Positions 18,015 to 26,992 of a DNA stretch of 64,000 nt are shown in pieces. Position 1 is the first letter of the stretch; each line of letters starts with the position of its first letter. Origin of the DNA: Flagellimonas lutaonensis. GTDB taxonomy: Bacteria > Bacteroidota > Bacteroidia > Flavobacteriales > Flavobacteriaceae. A program made the translations under genes and the position numbers. The stretch lies in contig NZ_CP011071.1 of NCBI RefSeq assembly GCF_000963865.1, forward strand, positions 372,001 through 436,000, read 5' to 3'. Below the pieces are notes generated by a model that was not told the DNA's origin, searched no databases, and worked only from the letters and a program-made list of their open reading frames with translations.

Positions 18015-18166
18015 AAGAAGTTCTGTGCAAACTCCTCGTGACAGGTTTAGGGCTACCAGACTGCTCAAGTATCCCTATACGAGTAGGGCCCGCTTTTACA
18101 GCCTAAACTCACCCTTTTTAATTAAAAATCTGTTGAGTTTGTCAAAAAATATTTACCAATGTGGGC
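18004..18166 (-). ncRNA. ssrS: 6S-like RNA between zapA and rny
   Basis: Read on the minus strand, the segment starts GCCCACATTGG and ends CCAATGTGGGC, a perfect 11-bp stem closing 163 nt. A run of seven U (17997-18003) follows, as in an intrinsic terminator. Inside lies a second helix CAAACTC/GAGTTTG, then a large asymmetric bubble. A third helix GTTTAGGCT/AGCCCTAAAC follows with one bulge, and the tip is a hairpin around CTCGTAT/ATACTTGAG. This rod with a central bubble is the 6S RNA design, which mimics an open promoter and binds RNA polymerase. In E. coli ssrS also adjoins zapA. Identity is inferred from structure and context. Confidence 0.8.
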
Positions 18167-18191
18167 AGTAACTATATGTATTTTAAAGAAC

Positions 18192-18500
18192 TTATTCAGA
18201 GACAGTGTCTAGCCGTAAGGTAACCAATTCATCAAGGGCCTTCAATCGCTCAAGGGCCGCTTTGGTACTTTCAGAACGGTCTATGCCACCCTGCTCTATT
18301 TTTGAGGCGAACTGCAAAGCGCACATGGCCAAAACATCTTGCTTGTCACGTACCGCATAATTCTGCTCAAATTTCTTCACCAAGCTTTCAATGTTCTTGG
18401 CGGCCTTTCTAAGCCCCTCTTCTTGCCTTGGGTCTATCGTTAAAGGGTACACCCTATCGGCTATCGAAAGCTTGATTTTGAGCTTTTCGTCCATTTGCAT
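18192..18500 (-). CDS. zapA: Cell division protein ZapA
   Basis: A 102-residue protein that by family binds FtsZ and promotes protofilament bundling at the Z ring. It shows the ZapA N-terminal strand region KLKIKLSIADRVYPLTIDPRQEEGLRKAAKNIESLV and the dimer helix DVLAMCALQFASKIEQ. The start may be Met1 (18500) or Met3 (18494). The preceding coiled-coil gene ends 8 bp upstream, and the 6S-like RNA begins 25 bp after the stop. Confidence 0.92.
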   Translation of the reverse strand: MQMDEKLKIKLSIADRVYPLTIDPRQEEGLRKAAKNIESLVKKFEQNYAVRDKQDVLAMCALQFASKIEQGGIDRSESTKAALERLKALDELVTLRLDTVSE

Positions 18501-18508
18501 GTCTCACA

Positions 18509-18805
18509 CTATTCTGCCAAATGGGCAATACATTGGTCCAATTCGCGAATAAGTGTGTTTATTTTGAGTTTTGCCTCGGTTTTATTTGTATTACCACCCA
18601 GCATCGAGCTTGCCATTTTTAGCGATTCATACCGCTCTTCCCATTCTGCTATGACCTCTTTTAAAGCACGGTTCTGTTCTTCAAGTTCGGCCACTTGGTT
18701 CTTTAGCTTGGCGTTTGCCTTGTTGAGCAACTCCATTTTGTGCAACAACTTGCTTACCTTATTCTCTAAAGAATCAACTATCTCTACAAGTTCGCTCATG
18801 TGCAA
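18509..18805 (-). CDS. Coiled-coil protein upstream of zapA
   Basis: A 98-residue protein that is almost entirely coiled coil: leucine heptads in LVEIVDSLENKVSKLLHKMELLNKANAKLKNQVAELEEQ, then a short C-terminal helix ending LDQCIAHLAE. The start could be Met1 or Met3 (18799). Conserved position directly before zapA and the ZapB-like build suggest a divisome accessory protein. No sequence family is certain, so the role is inferred from context. Confidence 0.82.
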   Translation of the reverse strand: MHMSELVEIVDSLENKVSKLLHKMELLNKANAKLKNQVAELEEQNRALKEVIAEWEERYESLKMASSMLGGNTNKTEAKLKINTLIRELDQCIAHLAE

Positions 18806-18959
18806 ACCTCAATGCGTTTCAAACAAAGTTAACGAACCTTGGGCTATCTAACAATATTTTTCTCATATATTGGTTTAGTAATCTGAAAATCAGCATTTAA
18901 CCCATATGTTTTTTTACAGGTCGAAGGCTTTGTTTACTTTCGTACACAAAATTGCCCCA

Positions 18960-20654
18960 ATGATGCGATTGTTGTTCATTTTGTTGTTTGTGCTGAACGG
19001 ATGGGTGCTTTCGGCACAGATGAAATACCCCAAAGACTTTTTCCAATCTCCTTTGGACATACCATTGATCCTGGCCGGAACCTTCGGTGAGCTTCGCTCG
19101 AACCACTTTCATTCTGGAATAGACATTAAGACCCAGCTGCGGCAGGGACTTCCCGTCTATGCCATTGGCGACGGTACGGTAACCCGTATCAAAGTATCGC
19201 TATGGGGCTATGGAAAAGCTTTGTACGTGGCGCACCCCAACGGTTTCACTTCGGTCTACGCCCATTTGCAGAAATTTTCGCCCGAAATAGAGGCGTACAT
19301 AAAAAAAGTGCAGTACCAAAAAAAGTCATATGAGGTCGAGGTGTTTCCCGAATACGGGGAGCTGAAGGTCGAAAAGGGCAAAATCATCGCCTATTCGGGC
19401 AATACGGGCGGTTCAACGGGGCCGCACCTGCATTTTGAAATCCGTAGCAGCATTTCTGAAAAACCCACAAATCCCCTGTTATATGGCTATGAGGTTCGAG
19501 ATGCCACCAATCCGACCTTGGTGGGCCTATATGCCTACCCACTTTCAGAGGGTGCGGTGGTCAACCAAAGCGAGAGAAAAGTACAATTGAATTTCACCAA
19601 ACAGGCCGATGGAAGTTTTTTGGCAGATAAGGTAACCGCCTCGGGCACCATCGGTTTTGGTTTCAATGCTTTTGACCGCCAAGATCTGGCGGCCAACAAA
19701 AATGGTATTTTTTCGATGGAACAAAAGGTGAACGGCAAGGTATATTCGGCTTATGACTTCGAGACATTTTCTTTTGGTGAAACGCGCTACATCAACACCC
19801 TTATTGACTACGAGCATTTTGGCAAGTACCGCCAGCGCATTCAAAAATGCTTCAAAGACCCCTCGAACCGTTTGGGCATTTACAAGACACTGCACAACAA
19901 CGGAAAAATAGTGGTCAAAGAAGGTGTCTCGTACAATGTTGAACTGGCTCTGGCCGATATCGAGGGCAACGAAACAAAGGTGGTCATTCCTGTGGAAGGA
20001 AAGAAAGAACCCCCCAGAATCACCAAAGACCTCAAAAAGACCGAACATTATATCATTGCCCAGCGGCCCAACAATTTTGATTTGGGGGCGGCAAAAGTAT
20101 ATTTTCCGGCCAACACCTTTTACAATGATTTTTATATCGACCTTGAAAAAGGTGAGGATACCGTTACCATACACGATAACACGGTAGCGGCCCATCGAAA
20201 TTTCACCATAACCTTTGATGTCTCCAAATATTCGGAAGTCGAACGCAAACAGTTGTTCATTGCCCGGCTCGATGAAAGGTCACGGCCCAATTACGCCAGA
20301 ACCTATAAGCGCAATAATACGTTTACCACGCGTACGCGCAACCTAGGCCGCTACACCCTGACCAAAGATACCCTCCCACCGACCATACGGCCCAGAAATT
20401 TTAAAGACCGCCAATGGCTGAACAATTACCGGTATCTCAGTCTTGAAATTGCTGACGATCTTAGTGGCATTAACTCGTATGATGCCTACCTGAACGGTGA
20501 ATGGATTTTGATGGAATATGAACCCAAGACCAGAACGCTCACCTATAATTTCGATGATAAAATAGCCCAGCAGACACAATGTGCGCTTAAAGTAATCGTT
20601 ACCGATAATGTGGGCAATTCAAGTACCTTTGAGAGTACTTTCTTCAGAAAATAG
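18960..20654 (+). CDS. M23-family metalloendopeptidase, secreted
   Basis: About 564 residues. ATG at 18960 (or 18963) begins a signal peptide (MMRLLFILLFVLNGWVLSAQ); the open frame to 18906 is not needed. The LytM domain lies near residues 35-165: HSGIDIKTQ, where His and Asp bind zinc, then YAHLQKF and the final PHLHFEIR. The rest, about 400 residues, is beta-rich with no recognised catalytic motif and probably positions the enzyme on peptidoglycan. It is expected to cleave peptide cross-links. It is divergent from the coiled-coil/zapA set and lies 3 bp before the receptor gene, so they may be co-transcribed. Confidence 0.92.
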   Translation: MMRLLFILLFVLNGWVLSAQMKYPKDFFQSPLDIPLILAGTFGELRSNHFHSGIDIKTQLRQGLPVYAIGDGTVTRIKVSLWGYGKALYVAHPNGFTSVYAHLQKFSPEIEAYIKKVQYQKKSYEVEVFPEYGELKVEKGKIIAYSGNTGGSTGPHLHFEIRSSISEKPTNPLLYGYEVRDATNPTLVGLYAYPLSEGAVVNQSERKVQLNFTKQADGSFLADKVTASGTIGFGFNAFDRQDLAANKNGIFSMEQKVNGKVYSAYDFETFSFGETRYINTLIDYEHFGKYRQRIQKCFKDPSNRLGIYKTLHNNGKIVVKEGVSYNVELALADIEGNETKVVIPVEGKKEPPRITKDLKKTEHYIIAQRPNNFDLGAAKVYFPANTFYNDFYIDLEKGEDTVTIHDNTVAAHRNFTITFDVSKYSEVERKQLFIARLDERSRPNYARTYKRNNTFTTRTRNLGRYTLTKDTLPPTIRPRNFKDRQWLNNYRYLSLEIADDLSGINSYDAYLNGEWILMEYEPKTRTLTYNFDDKIAQQTQCALKVIVTDNVGNSSTFESTFFRK

Positions 20655-20657
20655 CGC

Positions 20658-23126
20658 GTGTGTCTTAAAAAACCTGTACTTAATCTGTTGCTTTTTTTTG
20701 GCATTTTGACATCGTATGGTCAACATGCCATCATTACAGGCGTGGTGGTCGATGAAAACAACCGGCCCCTGCCAAATGTCAACATTTCATCAAACACATC
20801 GGGCACCACAACCAATGGCCAAGGCCTTTACCTGCTTCAGGTCGTGGCCGATACCGAAAACACCATAACTTTTTCCCACATAGGATACCAAAACATACTT
20901 CTTGAAAACCTCTTGCTGAACACGAACGAGACCTTTGAGTTCAATCCGGTGATGAAGGTGAACGTAACGCAAATAGCCGGAGTCGAGGTCTCGCCTACCG
21001 GCCAGAAAAAACTGGAAGGTATCGAAACACTGTCACCAGAAATGGTAAGAAACATTCCAGGGGCCAATGCCGGTGTTGAAAATGTGTTGAAACTCTTGCC
21101 AGGCGTTTCGTTCAACAACGAGTTGAGCACTCAATATACCGTTAGGGGTGGCAGTTTTGAGGAAAACTTGGTCTATGTCAATGAAATTGAGGTTTACCGA
21201 CCTTTTTTGGTGCGCTCTGCACAGCAAGAAGGGCTTAGCTTTATCAATAGTGCCATGGTCAGCGACATTGATTTCTCAGCCGGTGGTTTTCAGGCAAAAT
21301 ATGGCGACAAGCTTTCTTCGGTACTGGATGTCTCATACAAAATACCCACTTCGTTTTCATTGCAGGCCGATGCCAGTTTGTTGGGTGGGGCCCTGACCTT
21401 GGAGACATTGACGAACGATAAGAACCTAGGCAATATAACTGGAGTCAGATACCGCACGAACGCGCTCTTTATCAACAGTCAGCAGACCCAAACAAACGTA
21501 AGGCCGAACTTTTTTGATGCCCAAACCTATTTTACTTATGGCATCTCAAGTAAGTTGGAGTTAAATTTCTTGGGCACCTTTTCAATCAATGATTATGAAA
21601 ACCGGCCCCGAACGAGGCAGACCAACTTCGGAACCATAAACGAGCCAAGGGCACTTTTGGTAGCCTACCAAGGAAAGGAAAACAACCGATTCAGCACCGC
21701 CTTGGGTGCTTTCAAGGCCGATTTTAAACTGAACGAAAAGGTAAACCTAAAGCTCATCACCTCGGTCTACCATACCGTAGAGGAAGAATTCTCAGACGTT
21801 ATAACCGAATATGAACTGGCCGAGGTCGACAACGACCTAGGGAGCCAAGATCTAGGCTCCCCGATCAACCCAAGGGGGTTGGGCCGCCAAATTAACAGGG
21901 CGCGAAACCAGTTCGACGCCCTTATCTTTAACATGTACCATCGGGGAAAACTAAAAAAGGAGAATACATTGGTACAATGGGGCCTTAAATACACCCATGA
22001 AGATATTAGGGACCAACTTCGGGAAGCCGAGTTCATCGATTCGGCGGGTTACTTTATACGTCCGCCACAATCGGGTATTGTCAACAACCAGCCAGAAGAA
22101 CCTTTTACGGGCGATATCCTCCCATTCGAGGGCGCACAGGCCATCAATTTTGTAAAGACCAATCGCGTATCGGCCTTTCTGCAATATGGGCAACATGGCA
22201 AATGGGGCGAACATGATATTTACTACAACCTTGGTCTCAGGGGACAGCTATGGACAGTCAACGGGGTGGGGTTTGACAGCAACACGCAGTTTTTGGTAAG
22301 TCCGAGGGTACAGTTTGCCATCAAGCCCAACGGTGCACAAGACCTTTTGTTCAGATTGGCCATCGGCAATTACCAACAACCCCCTTTTTACCGAGAACTT
22401 CGTGATTTGAACGGTACTGTCAACCCTGATGTGGAAGCGCAAAAATCCTGGCACTTTGTGCTGGGCAACGAGTACAGTTTTACGTTATGGGGGCGACCGT
22501 TCAGCCTGCAAAGCGAACTGTACTATAAAACATTGTCCGATGTTAACCCCTTTATCATCGAAGATGTTCGGTTGCGCTATGCCGCTGTAAACAACGCCGT
22601 TGCGTATGCCTACGGATTGGATGTACGGCTCAACGGTACCTTTGTGCCCGGTGCCGAGTCGTGGGTAAGTGTGGGGTACCTCAAAACCGAAGAAAATATC
22701 AATGGCAGGGGCTACATATCAAGACCTACCGACCAGCGGTTAAAATTCGCCCTGCTCTTTCAAGACTATGTGCCCACCGTGCCCGATTTGAAGCTGTATA
22801 TGAACCTGGTTTACCAAACCGGTGTACCGGGTGGATCGCCCAATTATGCCGACCCCTATGAATTTCAGGGCAGACTTCGCGACTATAAGCGGGTCGATTT
22901 AGGAATTTCCTATATTTTTGCCGATGAAAGCAAACAGCGATTTGACGGGGATAAGGCAATGAAATTGAAAGCCCTTAGCGCCGGTTTCGAAATCTTTAAT
23001 CTGTTCAACAACCAAAACTCCATAACCAATACATGGGTACGCGATGCCGACACACAACGACAGTTTGCCGTACCCAACTTTTTAACGGCAAGAATTTTGA
23101 ACCTGAAGATCAGTGCACGATTTTAG
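20658..23126 (+). CDS. TonB-dependent outer-membrane receptor
   Basis: An 822-residue receptor. It has a signal peptide (about residues 1-21) and a carboxypeptidase-like regulatory domain (ITGVVVDENNRPLPNVNIS, about 25-105). The plug follows with ETLSPEMVRNIPGANAGVENVLKLLPGV and YTVRGGSFEENLVYVNEIEVYRP. A beta-barrel ends in LKISARF with a terminal Phe. The start is GTG at 20658. No SusD partner is adjacent, so the substrate is not indicated. It is preceded by the M23 gene and followed within 10 bp by a small secreted-protein gene. Confidence 0.94.
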   Translation: MCLKKPVLNLLLFFGILTSYGQHAIITGVVVDENNRPLPNVNISSNTSGTTTNGQGLYLLQVVADTENTITFSHIGYQNILLENLLLNTNETFEFNPVMKVNVTQIAGVEVSPTGQKKLEGIETLSPEMVRNIPGANAGVENVLKLLPGVSFNNELSTQYTVRGGSFEENLVYVNEIEVYRPFLVRSAQQEGLSFINSAMVSDIDFSAGGFQAKYGDKLSSVLDVSYKIPTSFSLQADASLLGGALTLETLTNDKNLGNITGVRYRTNALFINSQQTQTNVRPNFFDAQTYFTYGISSKLELNFLGTFSINDYENRPRTRQTNFGTINEPRALLVAYQGKENNRFSTALGAFKADFKLNEKVNLKLITSVYHTVEEEFSDVITEYELAEVDNDLGSQDLGSPINPRGLGRQINRARNQFDALIFNMYHRGKLKKENTLVQWGLKYTHEDIRDQLREAEFIDSAGYFIRPPQSGIVNNQPEEPFTGDILPFEGAQAINFVKTNRVSAFLQYGQHGKWGEHDIYYNLGLRGQLWTVNGVGFDSNTQFLVSPRVQFAIKPNGAQDLLFRLAIGNYQQPPFYRELRDLNGTVNPDVEAQKSWHFVLGNEYSFTLWGRPFSLQSELYYKTLSDVNPFIIEDVRLRYAAVNNAVAYAYGLDVRLNGTFVPGAESWVSVGYLKTEENINGRGYISRPTDQRLKFALLFQDYVPTVPDLKLYMNLVYQTGVPGGSPNYADPYEFQGRLRDYKRVDLGISYIFADESKQRFDGDKAMKLKALSAGFEIFNLFNNQNSITNTWVRDADTQRQFAVPNFLTARILNLKISARF

Positions 23127-23134
23127 TGGAAACT

Positions 23135-23788
23135 ATGAGAAAGATCCTTTTTTTTCTTTTTCTGATGGCCAATCTGGCCTGGGGGCAGAAAGATATTTTT
23201 GAAAGCCCCAAATTTGATGAGTTGACCAAAGACCATAAGGTATTGGCCATACTTCCCTTTGTGGCCAACCTTGACCTCAAGAAAGAGGTTCGTGAAAACG
23301 AACTGAAAGAACTGGCCGAAAGAGAGGGCTATGCAGTTCAAAATGCACTGGAAACCTATTTTTCCATCCGAAAGAAAAGAAAAAAGTTCAATGTCGATTT
23401 CCAGAACACCAATGACACAAACGCCCTATTGGCAAAAGAGGGAATCACCTACGAAAACCTGGACATTTACACAATCAAGGAGTTGAGTGAAATTTTGGGG
23501 GTCGATGGTATCATAAGCGGTAGCCTCAACCTAAATATTCTGCTCTCAAAAGGGGTGCCGACAGACTTCAGCCTATTGGATTATTTCAATGGAAATGCCA
23601 ACTATGGCCGAATAGGTATTAAGATAAGTGATGGTGATACTGCAAAGTTGCTCTGGAAGTACGAAAAAGAAATCACCAAAAAGACGGGCAAAAACACTAC
23701 CGAACTCATCGACAGGATGATGAAGCAGGCCTCTAGAAACTTTCCGTACGATCGAGAGAGAAAGCGGAAAAAGAAAAAAGACCGCTAG
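23135..23788 (+). CDS. Secreted CsgG/LpoB-like protein of unknown function
   Basis: A 217-residue protein. The ATG at 23135 gives a signal peptide (MRKILFFLFLMANLAWG); the frame upstream to 23033 overlaps the receptor and is rejected. The mature region holds KVLAILPFVANLDLK and ILGVDGIISGSLNLN, the strand-helix-strand pattern of CsgG- or LpoB-type periplasmic domains. The tail is strongly basic (RERKRKKKKDR). The family call is inference. Its stop codon shares the palindromic CTAG (23785-23788) with the convergent cysteine desulfurase. Confidence 0.78.
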   Translation: MRKILFFLFLMANLAWGQKDIFESPKFDELTKDHKVLAILPFVANLDLKKEVRENELKELAEREGYAVQNALETYFSIRKKRKKFNVDFQNTNDTNALLAKEGITYENLDIYTIKELSEILGVDGIISGSLNLNILLSKGVPTDFSLLDYFNGNANYGRIGIKISDGDTAKLLWKYEKEITKKTGKNTTELIDRMMKQASRNFPYDRERKRKKKKDR

Positions 23789-24933
23789 CTTTCCGCAAAT
23801 TCTTTTAATACCTGCACCACATAATCGAGCTCTTCTTTGGTATTGTATTTTGAAAAAGAGAACCGCAACGATGGTTTTTTGAGCTCTTCTTTGTCGAGTA
23901 TCTCATTCAGCACATGCGATCCCATATCACTGCCAGACTGGCACGCACTGCCCTTTGAGCATGCTATGCCCTTAAGGTCGAGGTGAAAGAGCAGCATCAA
24001 CGATTTTTGGGTATCGAACGGCAACCGTACATTGGTCAAGGTATAGGTGCTTTTTTCCATATAGCCAGAAAGTCCGTTGAACGCCACACCTGGTATGGCA
24101 GATTGGATTTTCTCTACGAAATACTGTTTCAACCTTGATATATATTTACGTTCTTCATCAAGGTGGTCGTAGGCGGCCACAAAGGCCTCTTCAAGCCCCA
24201 CGATATTGTGGAACGGCTCGGTGCCTGCCCTATTGCCGCGTTCTTGGGCTCCGCCAACGATAAGGGGCCTGAGCCCAGAGTTCTTTTTGACAAAGGCAAA
24301 GCCTATGCCTTTCGGTCCGTGAAATTTATGGGCTGCCGCCGTCATGAAATCAACCGGAACTTCTTGTACATCCCACTCAAAATGCCCTATCGACTGCACG
24401 GTGTCTGAATGAAATAAGGCCCCGCGGTCTTTGCACATACGCGCTACGGCAGCAATATCCAAAAGGTTTCCTATTTCGTTGTTGACGTGCATAAGGCTCA
24501 CCAACTTCTTCTTGGCATCTTGGGCCAAAAGGCTTTCAAGGTGGTCTAATCGAGGATTGCCATCGCCATCCAAATCAACAAATTGCAATGCAATGCCATA
24601 TTCTTTCTCCAGTTCTTCGGCCGTATGCAGTACGGCATGGTGTTCGACCTTTGAGGTAATCAAGGTCTCTATGCCCAAATCACGAACCGCACATCTCAGG
24701 ATCATGTTATCGGCCTCTGTGCCACCTGAGGTAAACACTATTTCAGAAGGGTGTGCATTCAGGTACTTTGCAATAGTCTTTCTGGCCTTTTCAATTGCGG
24801 TCTTCGCCGATCGGCCAAAACTATGGGTTGATGAGGGGTTTCCGTAGCAATTTGCCAGGGCCTCTTGCATTTTTGCTATGACTTCATCTCTGACCCTAGT
24901 GGTCGCCGCATTGTCGAGATAGACTTTTTCCAT
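23785..24933 (-). CDS. Cysteine desulfurase (NifS/IscS type)
   Basis: A 382-residue PLP enzyme that removes sulfur from cysteine to give alanine and an enzyme persulfide for Fe-S cluster or thio-cofactor synthesis. It shows YLDNAATT at the N-terminus, SGGTEADN, HVNNEIGN and HSDTVQSIGH. The PLP lysine lies in AAAHKFHGPKGIG and the catalytic cysteine in SKGSACQSGS near residue 328. The start MEKVYLDNAATT at 24933 is preferred over Met at 24939. There is no iscU or other iron-sulfur gene nearby, so a housekeeping or tRNA-thiolation role is equally possible. Confidence 0.94.
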   Translation of the reverse strand: MEKVYLDNAATTRVRDEVIAKMQEALANCYGNPSSTHSFGRSAKTAIEKARKTIAKYLNAHPSEIVFTSGGTEADNMILRCAVRDLGIETLITSKVEHHAVLHTAEELEKEYGIALQFVDLDGDGNPRLDHLESLLAQDAKKKLVSLMHVNNEIGNLLDIAAVARMCKDRGALFHSDTVQSIGHFEWDVQEVPVDFMTAAAHKFHGPKGIGFAFVKKNSGLRPLIVGGAQERGNRAGTEPFHNIVGLEEAFVAAYDHLDEERKYISRLKQYFVEKIQSAIPGVAFNGLSGYMEKSTYTLTNVRLPFDTQKSLMLLFHLDLKGIACSKGSACQSGSDMGSHVLNEILDKEELKKPSLRFSFSKYNTKEELDYVVQVLKEFAES

Positions 24934-25045
24934 GGGCACGCAAACGTTTTAGAGCACGCAAATGTAACCGAAATTAAGTTAATTTCTTCAAAATTGGGAT
25001 TGCTAACTGTGATGAATAAACCAGAATTGCTTTAAATTTGGTGAC

Positions 25046-25561
25046 ATGAAAAAATTGGTTTGCGCCTTGTCCTTTCTTTTGTTCGCTGCATGCAGTGATG
25101 GTGACCTTCAAATCGAAACCATCGATTTTGATAGCGTTGCCGTTGATAATTGCGGCGACCTGAACGATGAGATCACAACGCTGTTCAAAATCAATGGGGA
25201 CGAAGCCCTCATCTTAACACTACAGAGCGGTGTTCTGCAAAAAGGCATTGTTGGCGATACAGTGGTGACCACTGTAAGTACCATTCCCGGACAGTCGAAA
25301 CTGGTATATCGTATTTTCTCCGAAAATGTCTCCAAGAATTATTTCTGTGATGAAATACCACCTGTAAGTCCTGTGGTTACGGAAGAAATCGACGCTGAAG
25401 ATGGTATGGTGATCATTGAAACCACAGTCAATGCAGATAGTACCGCCTTTGACCATGCAATAAAACTCAGCGAGATTACCTTGGTCAACGATGCCGGTGA
25501 ACGGATTACCGATTTGACCATCAACGATTTTGGTGAAATCTCGACCCCCATAGACAATTAG
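25046..25561 (+). CDS. Lipoprotein of unknown function
   Basis: A 171-residue lipoprotein with the signal MKKLVCALSFLLFAAC (Cys16). The mature part is acidic and threonine-rich, with two spaced cysteines (DNCGD, FCDE) and predicted beta structure. No family with a known function. A -7-like TAAATTTG lies at 25033-25040, only 6 bp before the ATG and without a matching TTG at the right distance, so I do not call it a promoter. The stop overlaps the convergent Smr gene by 4 bp. Confidence 0.8.
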   Translation: MKKLVCALSFLLFAACSDGDLQIETIDFDSVAVDNCGDLNDEITTLFKINGDEALILTLQSGVLQKGIVGDTVVTTVSTIPGQSKLVYRIFSENVSKNYFCDEIPPVSPVVTEEIDAEDGMVIIETTVNADSTAFDHAIKLSEITLVNDAGERITDLTINDFGEISTPIDN

Positions 25562-26106
25562 GTTTTCTGAAAAAGGCGTACCTCGGTGGCCCCAAGCCCA
25601 TACTTTCTGTAAGCAGCATCATAAAAAGTCAAATGGTCGTACTTTTTAAGAAGAAAACGCAGTTCTTCTTTGAGCACACCATCGCCGACCCCGTGTATGA
25701 AAACCACTTTTTGAATTCGCTTTCGTATGGCAAAATCGACCTGCCTTTTGGCGGTCTCAAGCTGCAGGTCAAGAATGGCATAAGCATCCAACCCTTTGGT
25801 GGAGGGTACCAGTTTTTCAATATGCAGATCAACTTCTAGGGCCGGGGCATAACGCTCTTTGCGCTTTTTGGCCCCGACCCTCTTTTTTACGGGTCGGTCT
25901 TTGTTTGACCTCGAAAGGGCGGCTTCAAAGTTGCTAACCTTGATATCATCGTCAATTTTGACCAACTGTGAGGACTCAACCTCCATTTCAAAGCCATCTT
26001 CGAGGGCAATGATAATAGTGGTGCCGATAATGTTGGTCACGTTCCCGCTTAAGGGTTCATCAAGCAATTCAACCTTATCGCCAATTTTGTAGTCGACCGA
26101 CCCCAT
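25558..26106 (-). CDS. Smr domain protein (DUF2027-like)
   Basis: A 182-residue protein. The N-terminal 60 residues form a small beta domain (KIGDKVELLDEPLSGNVTNI). A basic linker follows (RPVKKRVGAKKRKERY). The C-terminal Smr domain has DLHIEKL near residue 93 and the VVFIHGVGDGVLKEELRFLL motif, as in MutS2 C-termini. Smr domains bind or nick DNA or RNA, and stand-alone forms are implicated in ribosome rescue or recombination control. The precise role is unknown here. It is convergent with the preceding lipoprotein, sharing TTAG at the stops. Confidence 0.88.
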   Translation of the reverse strand: MGSVDYKIGDKVELLDEPLSGNVTNIIGTTIIIALEDGFEMEVESSQLVKIDDDIKVSNFEAALSRSNKDRPVKKRVGAKKRKERYAPALEVDLHIEKLVPSTKGLDAYAILDLQLETAKRQVDFAIRKRIQKVVFIHGVGDGVLKEELRFLLKKYDHLTFYDAAYRKYGLGATEVRLFQKT

Positions 26107-26173
26107 GTTTTTTCATACTTCTTTTACAAAAGCAAAAATAATGGTATTTTGAGCCCAGAAACAATGCTGTCGC

Positions 26174-26482
26174 ATGAACATTTTCTTAAGCACATACCTT
26201 TTGTCCGCAAAAAAATTCATGCTGCCGTGTTTCAGCAAACAGCTATTGGGTTTTGATTGCCCCGGCTGTGGCATACAACGTGCCTTTTACCTGTTGTTGC
26301 AAGGCGATTTTGTGGCGGCCTTTAAGATGTATCCTGCCATTTATTTCCTTGTTCTACTCTTTTCTTTTTTGGTTTTTAATAAGTTCTATTCCACCAAATA
26401 TGCCAACAAAATAATTATATTGCTGAGCATATCGAGTGTGGCAACCATATTAATAAGTTATATCATTAAACTATCATCATAA
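26174..26482 (+). CDS. DUF2752 membrane protein
   Basis: A 102-residue protein with two to three hydrophobic segments. It carries the DUF2752 signature LLGFDCPGCGIQRAFYLLLQGDF near residues 25-47, where the CPGCG pair could bind metal or form a disulfide. No biochemical function is established. It precedes two CCC-motif membrane proteins by 6 bp and about 500 bp, an arrangement frequent in Flavobacteriia. Confidence 0.9.
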   Translation: MNIFLSTYLLSAKKFMLPCFSKQLLGFDCPGCGIQRAFYLLLQGDFVAAFKMYPAIYFLVLLFSFLVFNKFYSTKYANKIIILLSISSVATILISYIIKLSS

Positions 26483-26488
26483 TCAACC

Positions 26489-26824
26489 ATGGAACAAAAA
26501 AAACTACCCAATGGCGTCTTGAGCATTGTTTTAGGTATTCTAGGCTTCATTTGTTGCTGCACTGGCGTCTTAGGCGCCATTTCATCTGGCATCGGATTTT
26601 ATCTCGCCCTGCAATCTGAAAAAATGTACAAGGCCGATCCCGAGGCCTATGATAATTATGGACAAATAAAGACTGGGAAGATCATTTCGTTGATCGCCTT
26701 GATCTTAAGTGTCCTGATGATTGTAAGATGGGCCTATATGATTTACAACGCGGGAGGCATAGCTGAATTCTGGGAAGAGTTTTCAGCTGCTTACGAAGAA
26801 ACTATGCAGCAATACGAACAATAG
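26489..26824 (+). CDS. CCC-motif membrane protein, copy 1
   Basis: A 111-residue protein with two transmembrane helices. The first contains LGFICCCTGVLGAISSGIG. The soluble loop KMYKADPEAYDNYGQIKTGKIIS links to the second helix. This is a small flavobacterial family linked to DUF2752; function unknown. The downstream copy at 26993 shares the loop and second helix, pointing to gene duplication. Confidence 0.88.
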   Translation: MEQKKLPNGVLSIVLGILGFICCCTGVLGAISSGIGFYLALQSEKMYKADPEAYDNYGQIKTGKIISLIALILSVLMIVRWAYMIYNAGGIAEFWEEFSAAYEETMQQYEQ

Positions 26825-26992
26825 ACTTTACTTTATTTCGATAAATTAACCTAAGTCCGGGACAAGGATTTTAAATAAAAATTATGTCATATTGAGTGAA
26901 ATCTTTGCAAGATTTCACTTAAACCTGCCTTGCCATCAAGCAGGCTGACGCATTGTGCTTAAACCGAACTTACATTAAATTAATACAACCTT
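26825..26992. repeat. Paired hairpins in intergenic DNA
   Basis: This 168-bp gap between the two CCC-motif genes holds a perfect inverted repeat at 26895-26919, with arms AGTGAAATCTT and AAGATTTCACT and loop TGC. A second imperfect hairpin follows, CCTGCCTTG/CAAGCAGG (about 26924-26944). Neither has a U-tract. They look like a dispersed palindromic element rather than a terminator. Confidence 0.55.
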
